The notes: a model not told the origin generated them from the letters alone. Counted from the stretch's first letter, positions 43,203 to 52,572 are shown. The stretch is 64,000 nt of DNA from UBA4416 sp020846025 (GCA_963169295.1 CAUJDD010000083.1:1-64000), one strand, 5' to 3'. Program-made: numbers and translations.

Positions 43203-45473
43203 ATGGCTAAATTTAAAAAGCAAGATGCTCTTGATTATCATTCGCAAGGCAGACCCGGAAAAATTGAAGTAATTCCTACAAAACCATACAGTACACAACG
43301 TGATTTAACGCTTGCCTATTCGCCTGGCGTTGCAGAACCTTGTTTGGAAATAGAAAAAAATGCCGAAGATGCCTATAAATATACAGCTAAAGGGAATTTA
43401 GTTGCAGTTATTTCTAATGGTACTGCCGTATTAGGATTGGGAGATATTGGTGCACTGGCTTCAAAACCAGTGATGGAAGGTAAAGGTTTATTATTTAAAA
43501 TTTTTGCGGATATTGATGTATTTGATATTGAAGTAAACACCAAAAATATTGATGATTTTGTACAAACTGTAAAAAATATTGCCCCAACATTTGGTGGCAT
43601 TAATTTAGAAGACATAAAAGCACCTGAATGTTTTGAAATTGAACGCCGCTTAAAAGAAGAGTTAGATATTCCATTAATGCACGACGACCAACATGGTACA
43701 GCTATCATTTCATCAGCGGGATTAATTAATGCTGTTGAGTTATCTGGCAAGAAAATGAGTAACGTAAAACTCGTTATAAATGGTGCGGGAGCTTCGGCAA
43801 ACTCATGTGCAAAAATGTATATTGCAGTTGGGGTAAAAAAAGAAAATATTGTAATGCTGGATAGTAAAGGTGTTATTCATAAAAACAGAACAGACTTAGA
43901 CCAGTATAAATCCTTTTTTGCATCTAATAATACCAAAATTAATACCCTCGAAGAAGCGGTGAAAGGTGCCGATGTGTTTGTAGGGTTATCAAAAGGCAAT
44001 GTCTTAACACAAGACATGGTTCGCTCTATGGCTCCTAATTGTATTGTATTCGCTCTGGCCAACCCTACTCCCGAAATTTCTTATGAAGAAGCCATTGCTG
44101 CTCGTCCTGATATAATTGTTGCAACGGGAAGAAGCGATCATCCTAACCAAGTGAATAATGTTATAGGATTTCCTTTTATTTTTAGAGGTGCACTTGATGT
44201 ACGTGCAACTTGCATAAATGAAGAAATGAAATTGGCAGCAGCCTTAGCCATTGCTGCTTTAGCTAAAGAAAGTGTACCAGATTATGTTAACTTAGCTTAT
44301 GGATCAAAAAATATCACCTTTGGTACCGATTATATTATACCAAAACCAATTGATAACCGTTTAATCTCAAGAGTTAGTGCGGCAGTAGCCAAAGCAGCCA
44401 TAGATAGTGGTGTAGCTAAACACACCATTACCGATTGGGAAACATATAAAAACGACCTTGATAATCGTTTAGGAAAGGATAATCGTTTAATGAGAAGCCT
44501 TGCAAATAAAGCAAAATCAAACCCTAAACGTATTGTATTTACCGAAGCAGATAATTACAAAATCCTAAAAGCAGCTCAATTAGCAAAAGACGAAGGTATT
44601 GCAAAACCAATATTACTTGGAAATAAAGAAAAAATATTAGCCTTGCTCGAAACTCACCAAATAGATATGGGCGATGCACCTATTATTGATCCTTGGTTGC
44701 CAGAAGAAGAAGAAAAACGCATTGAATTTGGTGATATATTATGGGCTAAAATGCAACGCAAAGGCATTACACAATACGATGCCAGAAAATTAATGCGCGA
44801 CCGTAATTACTTTGGTGCTATGATGGTAGAACGTGGTATGGCCGACGCTATGATTTCAGGCCTTACCCGAAAATATGGTGCACCTATAAAACCTGCTTTA
44901 GAAATAATAGGTGTGCAAGAAGGAGTAAGCCGCGTAGCTGGATTATACATGATGATTACCAAACGTGGCCCTTACTTTTTTGCTGACACAACTATGAATC
45001 TTGACCCAAATGCTCAACAATTGGCAGATATTGCGGTTTTAACAGCTAATACCGTTAAACAATATAATATAACGCCTCGAATTGCCTTGTTGTCATATTC
45101 TAATTTTGGTTCAGCCGAGGGAGATATACCTAAAAAAGTACAAGAAACTGTAAAAATTTTACACGAAAATTATCCTGGATTAATTGTAGATGGAGATGTT
45201 CAAGCTAATTTTGCTTTAGATAATGAATTATTAAAAGAGCAATTTCCTTTTAGTACCCTAGTAGATAAAGATGTAAACACTTTTATATTCCCAAATCTTG
45301 CATCTGGTAACATTGCATATAAAATTTTACAACAATTGGGTGGTGCAGAGGCTATTGGACCAATTTTAATTGGGCTTAAAAAACCCGTACATGTTTTACA
45401 ACTAGGAAGCTCCGTTCGCGAAATTGTAAACATGATAACCATTGCAGTTATAGATGCTCAAAATAAAAAATAG
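43203..45473 (+). CDS. maeB: NADP-dependent malic enzyme with phosphotransacetylase domain
   Basis: A 756-residue MaeB-type protein. The N-terminal malic enzyme (about 1-420) decarboxylates malate to pyruvate; visible motifs are TLAYSPGVAEPCLEIEK, MEGKGLLFKIFADIDVFDIE, MHDDQHGTAIISSAGLINA and NGAGASANSCAKMY for the nucleotide site. The C-terminal 320 residues are a phosphate acetyl/butyryltransferase-like domain (FTEADNYKILKAAQLA, ARKLMRDRNYFGAMMVERGMADAMISGLT), which in MaeB is regulatory and not known to be catalytic. Length is typical. The promoter upstream is weak (TACTTTCG at 43174-43181). Confidence 0.96.
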   Translation: MAKFKKQDALDYHSQGRPGKIEVIPTKPYSTQRDLTLAYSPGVAEPCLEIEKNAEDAYKYTAKGNLVAVISNGTAVLGLGDIGALASKPVMEGKGLLFKIFADIDVFDIEVNTKNIDDFVQTVKNIAPTFGGINLEDIKAPECFEIERRLKEELDIPLMHDDQHGTAIISSAGLINAVELSGKKMSNVKLVINGAGASANSCAKMYIAVGVKKENIVMLDSKGVIHKNRTDLDQYKSFFASNNTKINTLEEAVKGADVFVGLSKGNVLTQDMVRSMAPNCIVFALANPTPEISYEEAIAARPDIIVATGRSDHPNQVNNVIGFPFIFRGALDVRATCINEEMKLAAALAIAALAKESVPDYVNLAYGSKNITFGTDYIIPKPIDNRLISRVSAAVAKAAIDSGVAKHTITDWETYKNDLDNRLGKDNRLMRSLANKAKSNPKRIVFTEADNYKILKAAQLAKDEGIAKPILLGNKEKILALLETHQIDMGDAPIIDPWLPEEEEKRIEFGDILWAKMQRKGITQYDARKLMRDRNYFGAMMVERGMADAMISGLTRKYGAPIKPALEIIGVQEGVSRVAGLYMMITKRGPYFFADTTMNLDPNAQQLADIAVLTANTVKQYNITPRIALLSYSNFGSAEGDIPKKVQETVKILHENYPGLIVDGDVQANFALDNELLKEQFPFSTLVDKDVNTFIFPNLASGNIAYKILQQLGGAEAIGPILIGLKKPVHVLQLGSSVREIVNMITIAVIDAQNKK

Positions 45474-45528
45474 AATGTTCAAGTTTTTTTTAAAACAATT
45501 GCGTCCTAATTATTGGAGACGTTTATAT

Positions 45529-45915
45529 ATGAAAATAGTAATTCTAATTTTGATTTCATTCATATTTGTAATCTCTTGTAAGAAAATTAAACTTCCCGAC
45601 AACCAATCTGAATTATTAATTGGAAAGTGGAAATATGTTTCTAGCAGTGGCGGAATGACAGGCAAGCAAGAAAATACAAATCAATCTGAAATAGAATTTA
45701 CTAAATATGGGAAGTTCAAATTTAAAGACAAGAAATTATTTACTTTCAATAAGAATTTTGAATTTAAGTATGTAACCTCAATTTATAATCATAAAGAAGT
45801 TACTGCAATAAAATACAGTGACAATTTTATTCAATCATTTTTAATAAGAAATGACACATTATTTTTGAATGACGAAGTTTATGATGGCTATAGTTACACT
45901 TATATTAGAAAATAA
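45529..45915 (+). CDS. Lipocalin-like lipoprotein
   Basis: A 128-residue protein with a lipoprotein signal (MKIVILILISFIFVISC). The body (ELLIGKWKYVSSSGG, SEIEFTKYGKFKFKDK, LIRNDTLFLNDEV) has the short beta-barrel pattern of lipocalin-like Bacteroidota proteins of unknown ligand. I chose the ATG at 45529; the longer in-frame reading from 45454 overlaps malic enzyme and has no signal sequence at its front. It is followed by a structured non-coding stretch. Confidence 0.7.
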   Translation: MKIVILILISFIFVISCKKIKLPDNQSELLIGKWKYVSSSGGMTGKQENTNQSEIEFTKYGKFKFKDKKLFTFNKNFEFKYVTSIYNHKEVTAIKYSDNFIQSFLIRNDTLFLNDEVYDGYSYTYIRK

Positions 45916-45958
45916 CAACTACCGCCAACATATAGGGATTAAACGATGTTCTGCTTCC

Positions 45959-46091
45959 TTGCTTTGGTAGGCTCAGATAACCAGCATTAGCTGTTTTCCA
46001 TTTTTATTTGTATTTTAGTTTCACAAATAACAAACAGCTTGTGTTAATTATATTGAGTTTTTTCAAAGGCTGAAGTTATTAGCTAAAGCAA
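45959..46091. other. Nested imperfect hairpin in a non-coding stretch
   Basis: Between the lipocalin-like gene and lipB (45916-46139) three inverted-repeat pairs nest inside each other: 45959-45968 with 46082-46091 (10 bp with G-U pairs), 45989-45996 with 46032-46039 (8 bp, perfect) and 46004-46011 with 46023-46030 (8 bp, perfect). The whole could fold into one bulged stem. It is not followed by a long T run, so it does not look like a standard terminator. No gene or known RNA family was recognised. Confidence 0.4.
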
Positions 46092-46139
46092 TAGAACAAA
46101 AATACAACTAGATTATTTTGGAGGAGTTTAAAATCTAGG

Positions 46140-46871
46140 CTAAAAAATTAATTCAGTCGAATTATTTTCTATTAATTTACATTCAAACAAAGTACAAAAA
46201 TTTTTCTTCAATTTTTGCTTCACCTCGTTCAAATTTAAATCCTGTCCTACTTCTTTATTTAAGCTTGTTACTGCTTTGTTATGAATACCACAAGGTATAA
46301 TGTTTTGAAAATAATTCAAGTCGGCATTCACATTAAAACCCCAGCCGTGCATAGTTACCCACCGGCTACATCTTACGCCAAAAGCACAAATTTTACGAGC
46401 TTTAAAGCTATTATCTGCATCTAACCACACACCTGTTTCGCCTTTGCTTCTTTCTCCTTTTACGCCATACTCGGCAATAGTCATTATGATTGTTTCTTCA
46501 AGTAAACGTAAATATTTATGAATATCGGTGAAGAAATGATCTAAATCTAAAATAGGATAACCTACTAACTGACCAGGCCCATGATAGGTAATATCCCCAC
46601 CTCTATTTATCTTATAATAATTTGCCTCTTTCTCCTTCAGTTGTTCTTGATTAATTAATAAATGAGAGGTGTCGCCACTTTTACCAAGTGTATAAACATG
46701 CGGATGTTCTACAAATAAGAGATAATTATGGGTAGATGTTTGATGATGAATGTCTAAATCTCGATTGGCAATTTTTTGTTGGATTGTTTTATTAAAAATT
46801 TGTTCTTGATAATCCCAACATTGCTTATAATCAATAAGACCTAAGTCCTGAAAAAGTACTTCCTTATTCAA
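46140..46871 (-). CDS. lipB: Octanoyltransferase LipB
   Basis: LipB moves octanoyl from acyl-carrier protein to lipoyl domains, the first step of lipoate synthesis. Motifs: FVEHPHVYTLGKSG, INRGGDITYHGPGQLVGYPILDL, GVWLDADNSFKARKICAFGVRCSRWVTMHGWGFNV with the conserved Lys, and the catalytic Cys in FQNIIPCGI. Length (243) is slightly above average because of an N-terminal extension. lipA is not in the window. It lies 21 bases after the phosphosugar isomerase gene. Confidence 0.96.
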   Translation of the reverse strand: MNKEVLFQDLGLIDYKQCWDYQEQIFNKTIQQKIANRDLDIHHQTSTHNYLLFVEHPHVYTLGKSGDTSHLLINQEQLKEKEANYYKINRGGDITYHGPGQLVGYPILDLDHFFTDIHKYLRLLEETIIMTIAEYGVKGERSKGETGVWLDADNSFKARKICAFGVRCSRWVTMHGWGFNVNADLNYFQNIIPCGIHNKAVTSLNKEVGQDLNLNEVKQKLKKNFCTLFECKLIENNSTELIF

Positions 46872-46892
46872 TGTAGTTAAAATTTAATACCA

Positions 46893-47873
46893 TTAGCACT
46901 TAGCTAATTCATTCTTCAACTTTGTAATTACGTTTACTTCTATTGGGTCAATATTTTTCAAGTCAGCTAAGTAACAAGAAATCCAATCGCCTATATTAAT
47001 CAAATAAAAAAACTGTTCGGTTTTAGTTTTCCCTTTGGCTACTATATCTATAACGGAACTACTATATTGACTAAATAATGGTTTACATAATTCGTAACGC
47101 TTAATCGTTCTTTCATAATCAAAAGAAGTTCTAAATGTTACTACAGCCAAATTACTATTCTTCTCAACCCAACCAACTAATTCGTTATGATTCATTTCGG
47201 GTAATGTGTGATGCCAGCAAAGCATTTTGCTGTTTTCATTTATTTGCTGGCGGAAACGAACAGCAGTACCTTCGCATGTGCCTAACGAATAAATTACAGT
47301 TAGTTTTTGAAATAATTGTTTAGCAATTTTATCCGCTTCTGCTTTAATAGAATGATGTTCGGTGTTTAAAAGCGTGATAGCATCTTTTACTTGCTTTAAA
47401 AAATCTGTTTTTACAAAACCATTAAACTGAATGATTTTAATGAGTTGAACTAAAGAATAACCGATACAAGAACGTGGTGGATGACCACCAGGAATAATTA
47501 TGGTATCGTATTGATGCTGTTTAGCTATTTCTAGAATTTGCCCACCACTTGTAACACACACAATTTGAGCTTTTTTAGCAATAGCTTGTTGCATAGCCGA
47601 GATAGTTTCTTCGGTATTGCCGCTATAAGAAGATATAATTACTAAAGAATGGTTATTAACAAACTCAGGTAAAAAATAATCTTTATTAATGATAACAGGT
47701 ACAGGGCACTCGCTTTGAATAAGTTCGGCCAAGATTGTACCACCAATCCCAGAACCACCTAAGCCCGTAACAATAATATTTTGAATGTGTTGTTTTTGAG
47801 TTAAAACAGCTTTATCAGCAATATCTAACGCTTCTTGTAATTGGCTTGTAAATCTTTCAACTAAAGTCTTCAT
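46893..47873 (-). CDS. Bifunctional phosphoglucose/phosphomannose isomerase (SIS family)
   Basis: A 326-residue SIS-fold isomerase. Motifs: IVTGLGGSGIGGTILAEL, the phosphosugar site IISSYSGNTEETISAM, VCVTSGGQ, PRSCIGYSLVQL, and PEMNHNELVGW with the conserved catalytic-type His. It interconverts glucose-6-phosphate, fructose-6-phosphate and mannose-6-phosphate, feeding glycolysis and sugar-nucleotide synthesis. The name follows the PGI/PMI family; some relatives are specific for one substrate. Confidence 0.9.
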   Translation of the reverse strand: MKTLVERFTSQLQEALDIADKAVLTQKQHIQNIIVTGLGGSGIGGTILAELIQSECPVPVIINKDYFLPEFVNNHSLVIISSYSGNTEETISAMQQAIAKKAQIVCVTSGGQILEIAKQHQYDTIIIPGGHPPRSCIGYSLVQLIKIIQFNGFVKTDFLKQVKDAITLLNTEHHSIKAEADKIAKQLFQKLTVIYSLGTCEGTAVRFRQQINENSKMLCWHHTLPEMNHNELVGWVEKNSNLAVVTFRTSFDYERTIKRYELCKPLFSQYSSSVIDIVAKGKTKTEQFFYLINIGDWISCYLADLKNIDPIEVNVITKLKNELAKC

Positions 47874-47929
47874 ATAAAATTATAATACCGTAAAATTAAC
47901 GAAAAAATTGAAGATTTATTGCCATAAGC

Positions 47930-48039
47930 TTAGAATCCTTCAAATTGCCTAACAGAATTTATCCATTCCGAGGGTACTTCTACGGTTTGTCTAGTGTCGT
48001 AATTCATGCATACTAAGGTGCTTTTTCCAAAGGCGGCTA
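47930..48039 (-). pseudogene. 3'-end fragment of the acyl-CoA thioesterase gene
   Basis: This stretch encodes only the last 36 or so codons of the thioesterase whose full gene lies at 51141-51578. The reading frame is kept and ends VRQFEGF then TAA (47930-47932), where the intact gene ends VRQFEGL. Compared with 51148-51250 there are two substitutions in 103 bases, both synonymous third-position changes (ACC/ACT and CCC/CCT). Upstream of 48039 similarity to the gene stops abruptly. It may be the original 3' end left behind when the neighbouring T9SS gene was inserted. Confidence 0.85.
47937..48039. repeat. Direct repeat copy A (103 bp)
   Basis: Matches 51148-51250 in the same orientation at a constant offset of 3211 bases, with differences only at 47972 and 47984. 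It lies immediately downstream of the 963-residue T9SS gene. Confidence 0.95.
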
Positions 48040-48120
48040 AGTATCTTAAATATGATTTATTTCAATAAAATCATTGGAATTTATAATTCCTAATTTACAA
48101 TCACTAAACGGTATTGGTAT

Positions 48121-51012
48121 TTATTCCTTGATGAATTTAAAAACCTTTGTTTTTAGTTGTGTAGATTCAACTCTAATAAAATAAATTGCTGGAGCTAAAT
48201 CATTAATACTGATAGAGGCCTGATTGTTACTAGATCTCAAATTAACCGACTGCGATGAAATCAATTTTCCTAATAAATCATAGAAATTAACCACAGTAGT
48301 TTCATCTTTGGCAATATTATATTTTAAATAAACTTGGCTGCCATTCGAAGGGTTAGGATAAAAACTGTATGTGTTTTCTTCGGTGAAAGTTGCACAATTA
48401 TTTGTTGCTTGAATGATATTGTAATAACGCGCTTGTTTATTAAAATCTACTTGTTTTAACCGATAGTAAGCGTTAAGTGTTGAACCATTAGGGTCGGCAA
48501 AAGTGTAATGCTTAATTTGCGAACTATTTCCACTGCCTTTAACTGCACCAATGCTTGTAAAATTTACACCATCTGTACTTTTTTGTATCTCGAAATAATC
48601 GCTGTTTGTTTCTGTGGCTGTTTCCCATTTTAGTGTAGTGGTAGTGTTTTCGCATACAGCATTAAAGCTCAACAAACTTACTGGTAAAGGAGTAATGTTG
48701 TAGTTAATAGTAGCAAGCGTAAAATATTTTTGAGTACCAGAAAAAATAATGCCCGAAAACTCTACTCGACCTGTATTTAATGCCGCCCCAGAATACACAG
48801 TAGCATTACTCCAATTAACTCCATCATCGTCAACTAATACGCGCAGGTTGCTAATTGGCGTATAGGCAAGCAATATAGACGTTTCAAAGCCAATTGTTAC
48901 AGCTGGCGAAGCGGCTGTTTTATATGTATTTGAACCACCTATTCCTCCAAAATTAGTAGCCTGTACTTTCCAAATACGTTCTAAACGAGCGTCTATACCT
49001 GAAGGTAAATTAGTAGTTGTGCTTAAATAATTACTAGTGCAAGGTAAACCATTATTACCCCATACTAAAAAAGCTTTATCATTACCAAATGTAGCAGTGT
49101 TTGCAGAGTTCTCAGTAGCAATACTGGTTAAGCCTACTGTAACTGGTTCGAAATTATTAACGCTAATTGATTGTTTTTTGTTTAGTTCAGATATATCATC
49201 TCGACCAATACCTGCAATATCATTATTATATCCAACATTGGCTGTTTTATCCCAAATTACGCTTCCATCGGAAGCTACATAATTATAAGTTGAGGAAGTG
49301 CCCGTGTTGCCACCTCTAGTAATACCATATTTAATAGATAAGTAAGTTTCAATTTTATTAATTTGAGCTGTTGTTAAAAATGTATTGTAAGTAAGAACTT
49401 CGGCAATGCTATTGCTACTATATTCTGATCCTCCACTATTGGCACCTAATGAATACCCATCATTTATTGAAGGATTGTACGTTGAATTATTGCAATTCGA
49501 ACATGTATTATCTAACTCTGAGTTAAAGAGCAACTGTTGGTTTGAACCAGCGCCTAAACAAGTTAATTCTGATGCCGCTAAGCCCGAATATTCGGAGGAA
49601 AGACCAAAATCATATGTATAACCCGTACTACCATTATTAGAGGTTTGTACCCTGAAATTGGGTTTAAATTGATACTTGTTATTACCGTATTTGTATGATA
49701 GGGCTGTAATTACAACAGAAGGTGCTCTATCACCTATGTAAAAGATAGAACCAGTTGCTCCAACCAAATCACTCGGTAAACTATTATTAAATAAATTAGT
49801 AGAAGAAGAAGCATTAAAACTAACACGAGGTAAATAGCTAAAATATGTGTAATTAGTAGCGCCGTTTGTTAGAGTGGGTCTTCTGGCGGCGGTGCCTTGG
49901 GTTAAACTAATACCAGAGCTTCCTCCACTACTTGCCCAAGCACTCACCGGGTTTCCGGTTATAGAACTGGCATTATCTGCTTTTAACCAACTAGTTAAAT
50001 TACTTACACCTGCTCCGCCTAGAGATGGACTACAAACTGTAGAGTTAGTGGTAAAGTTAAACTCAATGGTGCAACCCGTAGCAAATCCCATGCTATTGTG
50101 TGGCACAATACGCCAATAATACTGCGTGGAGCTATTTAATGTGCCTAATACATAGCTTGTAGAAGTGGTAATATCTAGTAACGGTGGATTGGTAGTGGTA
50201 CCAAAATACACATAATATTCGGTAGCGACATTACAACCTGAAACTGGTGGTGCTGTCCAGCTAATGGTAGGGTTACATTTTGTTTGATTGGTAGCTCCGT
50301 TGGCTGGGCTATTTAAGGTTGCACAACCAGGTACTGCTGGCCCTGAACCTGGCGTAAATCTATACCTTGTACCACTGGCAGGGAATGTTGTGTTGGCATT
50401 GTTGGCAGCCACAGTGCTTGAAGATACTGGAGAAGTTGTAACGCTCATAAATGAACTACCCGAACTAGCAATACCCACTGAAGCACTCGCAAAATTTGTT
50501 CCTGCACCATACACAATGTCTATCACATTACTAGTTTCGTACAATATAACTTGAACTGTTTTTGTATAATTTCCACTTTCCGAATAATTCCTATATCGCC
50601 ATTCAACTGTTAATACACGATTAGGCGAAGTACCAGTGAGGCGATAATGAACTTGCCCATTCGAACCAGTATGCATATCATCCCAACCAGGAGCTATAAT
50701 AGGATATGTACTTGAGCTTGTTAAATTATTAGTTAATGAGCTATTTACTACTGAACTACCCAATCCCATCAAGCCATTGGAACTCACTGAGAATTGGGTG
50801 TAATTGGTACAACCAAAGTTAAATGTAAATCCAATAGATGTAACCGAAGAAGCAATGTCATCAATATTAGATCCTAATAATTGTGTACTTCCAGTTATAG
50901 AATTTAATGAAACTCCAGTTGAAGTTGAAAAAACATAGTTGCTAACTTGTCCTTTCATGTTATTTTCAAAACACAAAAAGAAAATCATCAAAGATAAAAA
51001 AAGCTTACGCAT
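48121..51012 (-). CDS. Large secreted protein with FN3, LamG-like and T9SS domains
   Basis: A 963-residue protein. Signal peptide 1-21 (ends MKGQ). Residues 25-215 form a beta-rich domain (GFTFNFGCTNYTQFSVSSNGLMGLG...APGWDDMHTG). An FN3 module covers about 225-325 (PTISWTAPP...TEYYVYFGTTTNPP...QYYWRIVPHNS). A LamG/DUF8202-like domain covers about 335-620 (LTSWLKADNASSITG...YLSIKYGITRGGNT...AGIGRDDISELNKKQS). A linker and a T9SS type A domain (SFYPNPSNGSQV, AIYFIRV) follow. It is probably an adhesin or matrix protein. It has its own full promoter and sits between two copies of a thioesterase gene end. Confidence 0.85.
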   Translation of the reverse strand: MRKLFLSLMIFFLCFENNMKGQVSNYVFSTSTGVSLNSITGSTQLLGSNIDDIASSVTSIGFTFNFGCTNYTQFSVSSNGLMGLGSSVVNSSLTNNLTSSSTYPIIAPGWDDMHTGSNGQVHYRLTGTSPNRVLTVEWRYRNYSESGNYTKTVQVILYETSNVIDIVYGAGTNFASASVGIASSGSSFMSVTTSPVSSSTVAANNANTTFPASGTRYRFTPGSGPAVPGCATLNSPANGATNQTKCNPTISWTAPPVSGCNVATEYYVYFGTTTNPPLLDITTSTSYVLGTLNSSTQYYWRIVPHNSMGFATGCTIEFNFTTNSTVCSPSLGGAGVSNLTSWLKADNASSITGNPVSAWASSGGSSGISLTQGTAARRPTLTNGATNYTYFSYLPRVSFNASSSTNLFNNSLPSDLVGATGSIFYIGDRAPSVVITALSYKYGNNKYQFKPNFRVQTSNNGSTGYTYDFGLSSEYSGLAASELTCLGAGSNQQLLFNSELDNTCSNCNNSTYNPSINDGYSLGANSGGSEYSSNSIAEVLTYNTFLTTAQINKIETYLSIKYGITRGGNTGTSSTYNYVASDGSVIWDKTANVGYNNDIAGIGRDDISELNKKQSISVNNFEPVTVGLTSIATENSANTATFGNDKAFLVWGNNGLPCTSNYLSTTTNLPSGIDARLERIWKVQATNFGGIGGSNTYKTAASPAVTIGFETSILLAYTPISNLRVLVDDDGVNWSNATVYSGAALNTGRVEFSGIIFSGTQKYFTLATINYNITPLPVSLLSFNAVCENTTTTLKWETATETNSDYFEIQKSTDGVNFTSIGAVKGSGNSSQIKHYTFADPNGSTLNAYYRLKQVDFNKQARYYNIIQATNNCATFTEENTYSFYPNPSNGSQVYLKYNIAKDETTVVNFYDLLGKLISSQSVNLRSSNNQASISINDLAPAIYFIRVESTQLKTKVFKFIKE

Positions 51013-51037
51013 GATTGTTTTTAAAACGATTTAACAA

Positions 51038-51068
51038 CAAATCTAAACCAATTTAATAAATTATACAA
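51038..51068 (-). promoter_or_regulatory. Promoter of the 963-residue T9SS gene
   Basis: On the minus strand TTG (51068-51066), 20 bases, then TAGATTTG (51045-51038): a full -33/-7 promoter 25 bases before the ATG at 51012. It lies inside the repeat-bracketed segment, so the module carries its own promoter. Confidence 0.6.
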
Positions 51069-51140
51069 ATTTTTTACAAATTCTTATTAAATAATGGCTA
51101 ACAAAAATTTTTTTCTTTTAGTTAAAGATTCTCAAGAAAC

Positions 51141-51578
51141 TTACAGCCCTTCAAATTGCCTAACAGAATTTATCCATTCCGAAGGTACTTCTACAGTTTG
51201 TCTAGTGTCGTAATTCATGCATACTAAGGTGCTTTTTCCAAAGGCGGCTATAAGAGTTGATTTATCAGGATTTTCAACAGTAATGATGTTTTCAATTTCA
51301 AAACTTTTGTTACCAAACTGGCTAATTCTAGTATAACAATAGGCGTTATCGTCTAAAAAAATGGGAATTTTATAAGTAATTTCTGTTTTTGCTAAAATCA
51401 TTCCTGTTTTTATCCAATCAATTTGATTTCTAAAAACATCTTTAAAATATTCAACTCGTGCCGTTTCAAAATAGGTAATATGGTTGGCATTATTAACGTG
51501 TCCTTGCTTATCAATATCTTTAAAACGAACTTGAATCTTAATTTTATGTTTAAATGAATGAATATTTAAAAGTTCCAT
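51141..51578 (-). CDS. Acyl-CoA thioesterase, hotdog fold (YbgC/FadM-like)
   Basis: A 145-residue 4HBT-type thioesterase that hydrolyses acyl-CoA esters. The active-site pattern is VRFKDIDKQGHVNNANHITYFETARVEYFKDVF with the conserved Asp, followed by TEITYKIPIFLDDNAYCYTRISQFGNKSFEIENII. I start at the ATG at 51578 (MELLNIHSF), just past the stop of the polyprenyl synthase gene; an in-frame ATG at 51611 would overlap that gene. The 3' end is duplicated 3.2 kb away. Confidence 0.9.
   Translation of the reverse strand: MELLNIHSFKHKIKIQVRFKDIDKQGHVNNANHITYFETARVEYFKDVFRNQIDWIKTGMILAKTEITYKIPIFLDDNAYCYTRISQFGNKSFEIENIITVENPDKSTLIAAFGKSTLVCMNYDTRQTVEVPSEWINSVRQFEGL
51148..51250. repeat. Direct repeat copy B (103 bp), inside the thioesterase gene
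   Basis: The 3' end of the intact thioesterase gene; repeats copy A at 47937-48039 with two synonymous differences (51183 and 51195). Confidence 0.95.
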
Positions 51579-51579
51579 A

Positions 51580-52563
51580 CTATCTATTTCTATTGAGTAA
51601 TTGCAAAGCAAATGCTTTTAATTGCACTTTTTTAAATTCGTCTGCTTCTATTTCTTGTAAGTGTTGAAGTGCTATATTGGTATGTTTATTCGCTTCGTTA
51701 AGTGTTAATTCTTTCACATTTAGTGCAAGGTATAAGCTAGTAATTTGTTTTACTTTTTCGTCTTTTAAATTATTGGGCATTTTGCAAAGCGCCTGTAATT
51801 GTTGTAATTGAGTAGGGTTAGCTAACTCTAATGCTTTTAATAATAAATAGGTTTTTTTATTGGCAATGATATCACCTCCTATTTGTTTACCAAAGTTTTC
51901 ATTTTCAGCAAAAACATCTAACACATCGTCTAATAGTTGAAAGGCAATGCCTATATGTTTTCCAAATTCATAAACATGTTGCTGTGTTTGATGAGATGCA
52001 TTTGCACAAATAGCACCCATTTGTAAACTACAACCTAATAATACCGCCGTTTTATAGGTAATCATTTGGATATATGACTCAACACTTACTTTTTCTTGCG
52101 TTTCAAAGTCCATATCCATTTGTTGCCCTTCACACACCTCTATGCCCGTTTTAGAAAATAAAGGAAGTAGAAAACTGATGTGTTGTGGTTGAGATTGAGC
52201 TAATACATCATAGGCTTTTACCAGCATACCATCTCCACTTAAAATGGCAATATCAGTATTCCATTTTTCATGTACTGTAGGGTTTGCTCTTCGTAATGGT
52301 GCTTTATCTAAAATATCGTCATGTATTAACGAAAAATTATGAAATAACTCTACTGCCATTGCCGATGGTAAAGCATGTTGAATTATCCCGTTAAATAAAT
52401 CGCAGGCAATAATTGTGAGCAATGGGCGTACACGTTTTCCACCTAAATCTAAAATATAACCCATAGGTTGATACATATTTAAAGGCAACATAGATTTAAA
52501 TTGAGAACTATGTTCCTCAATATGTTTGTTTAGAAGATTGATAAGCGATGCGTACGATTCCAC
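51580..52563 (-). CDS. Polyprenyl (octaprenyl/geranylgeranyl-type) diphosphate synthase
   Basis: A 327-residue trans-isoprenyl diphosphate synthase. First aspartate-rich motif HDDILD (FSLIHDDILDKAPLRRANPTVHEKW) and second LLDDVLD (FQLLDDVLDVFAENENFGKQIGGDI) bracket the allylic and IPP sites; GGKRVRP lies near the N-terminus. Product chain length cannot be read safely from sequence; candidates are the side chain of menaquinone or a shorter C15-C20 product. It lies nine bases after rmlA and overlaps closely with the thioesterase start, forming an operon. Confidence 0.92.
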   Translation of the reverse strand: MESYASLINLLNKHIEEHSSQFKSMLPLNMYQPMGYILDLGGKRVRPLLTIIACDLFNGIIQHALPSAMAVELFHNFSLIHDDILDKAPLRRANPTVHEKWNTDIAILSGDGMLVKAYDVLAQSQPQHISFLLPLFSKTGIEVCEGQQMDMDFETQEKVSVESYIQMITYKTAVLLGCSLQMGAICANASHQTQQHVYEFGKHIGIAFQLLDDVLDVFAENENFGKQIGGDIIANKKTYLLLKALELANPTQLQQLQALCKMPNNLKDEKVKQITSLYLALNVKELTLNEANKHTNIALQHLQEIEADEFKKVQLKAFALQLLNRNR

Positions 52564-52572
52564 AATGTGCTA

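Noticed and set aside
45454..45528. N-terminal extension of the lipocalin-like protein
   Set aside because: It overlaps malic enzyme in another frame and would bury the lipoprotein signal 25 residues inside the protein.
45916..46139. Integron attC site after the lipocalin-like gene
   Set aside because: TAACAACTACCGCCAAC and the long stem look attC-like, but I could not find matching RYYYAAC and GTTRRRY core sites at the ends, and no integrase is present.
48040..51147. Transposon or insertion sequence carrying the T9SS gene
   Set aside because: No transposase, terminal inverted repeats or short target-site duplication. The flanking repeat is gene-derived (103 bp), which points to recombination and not transposition.
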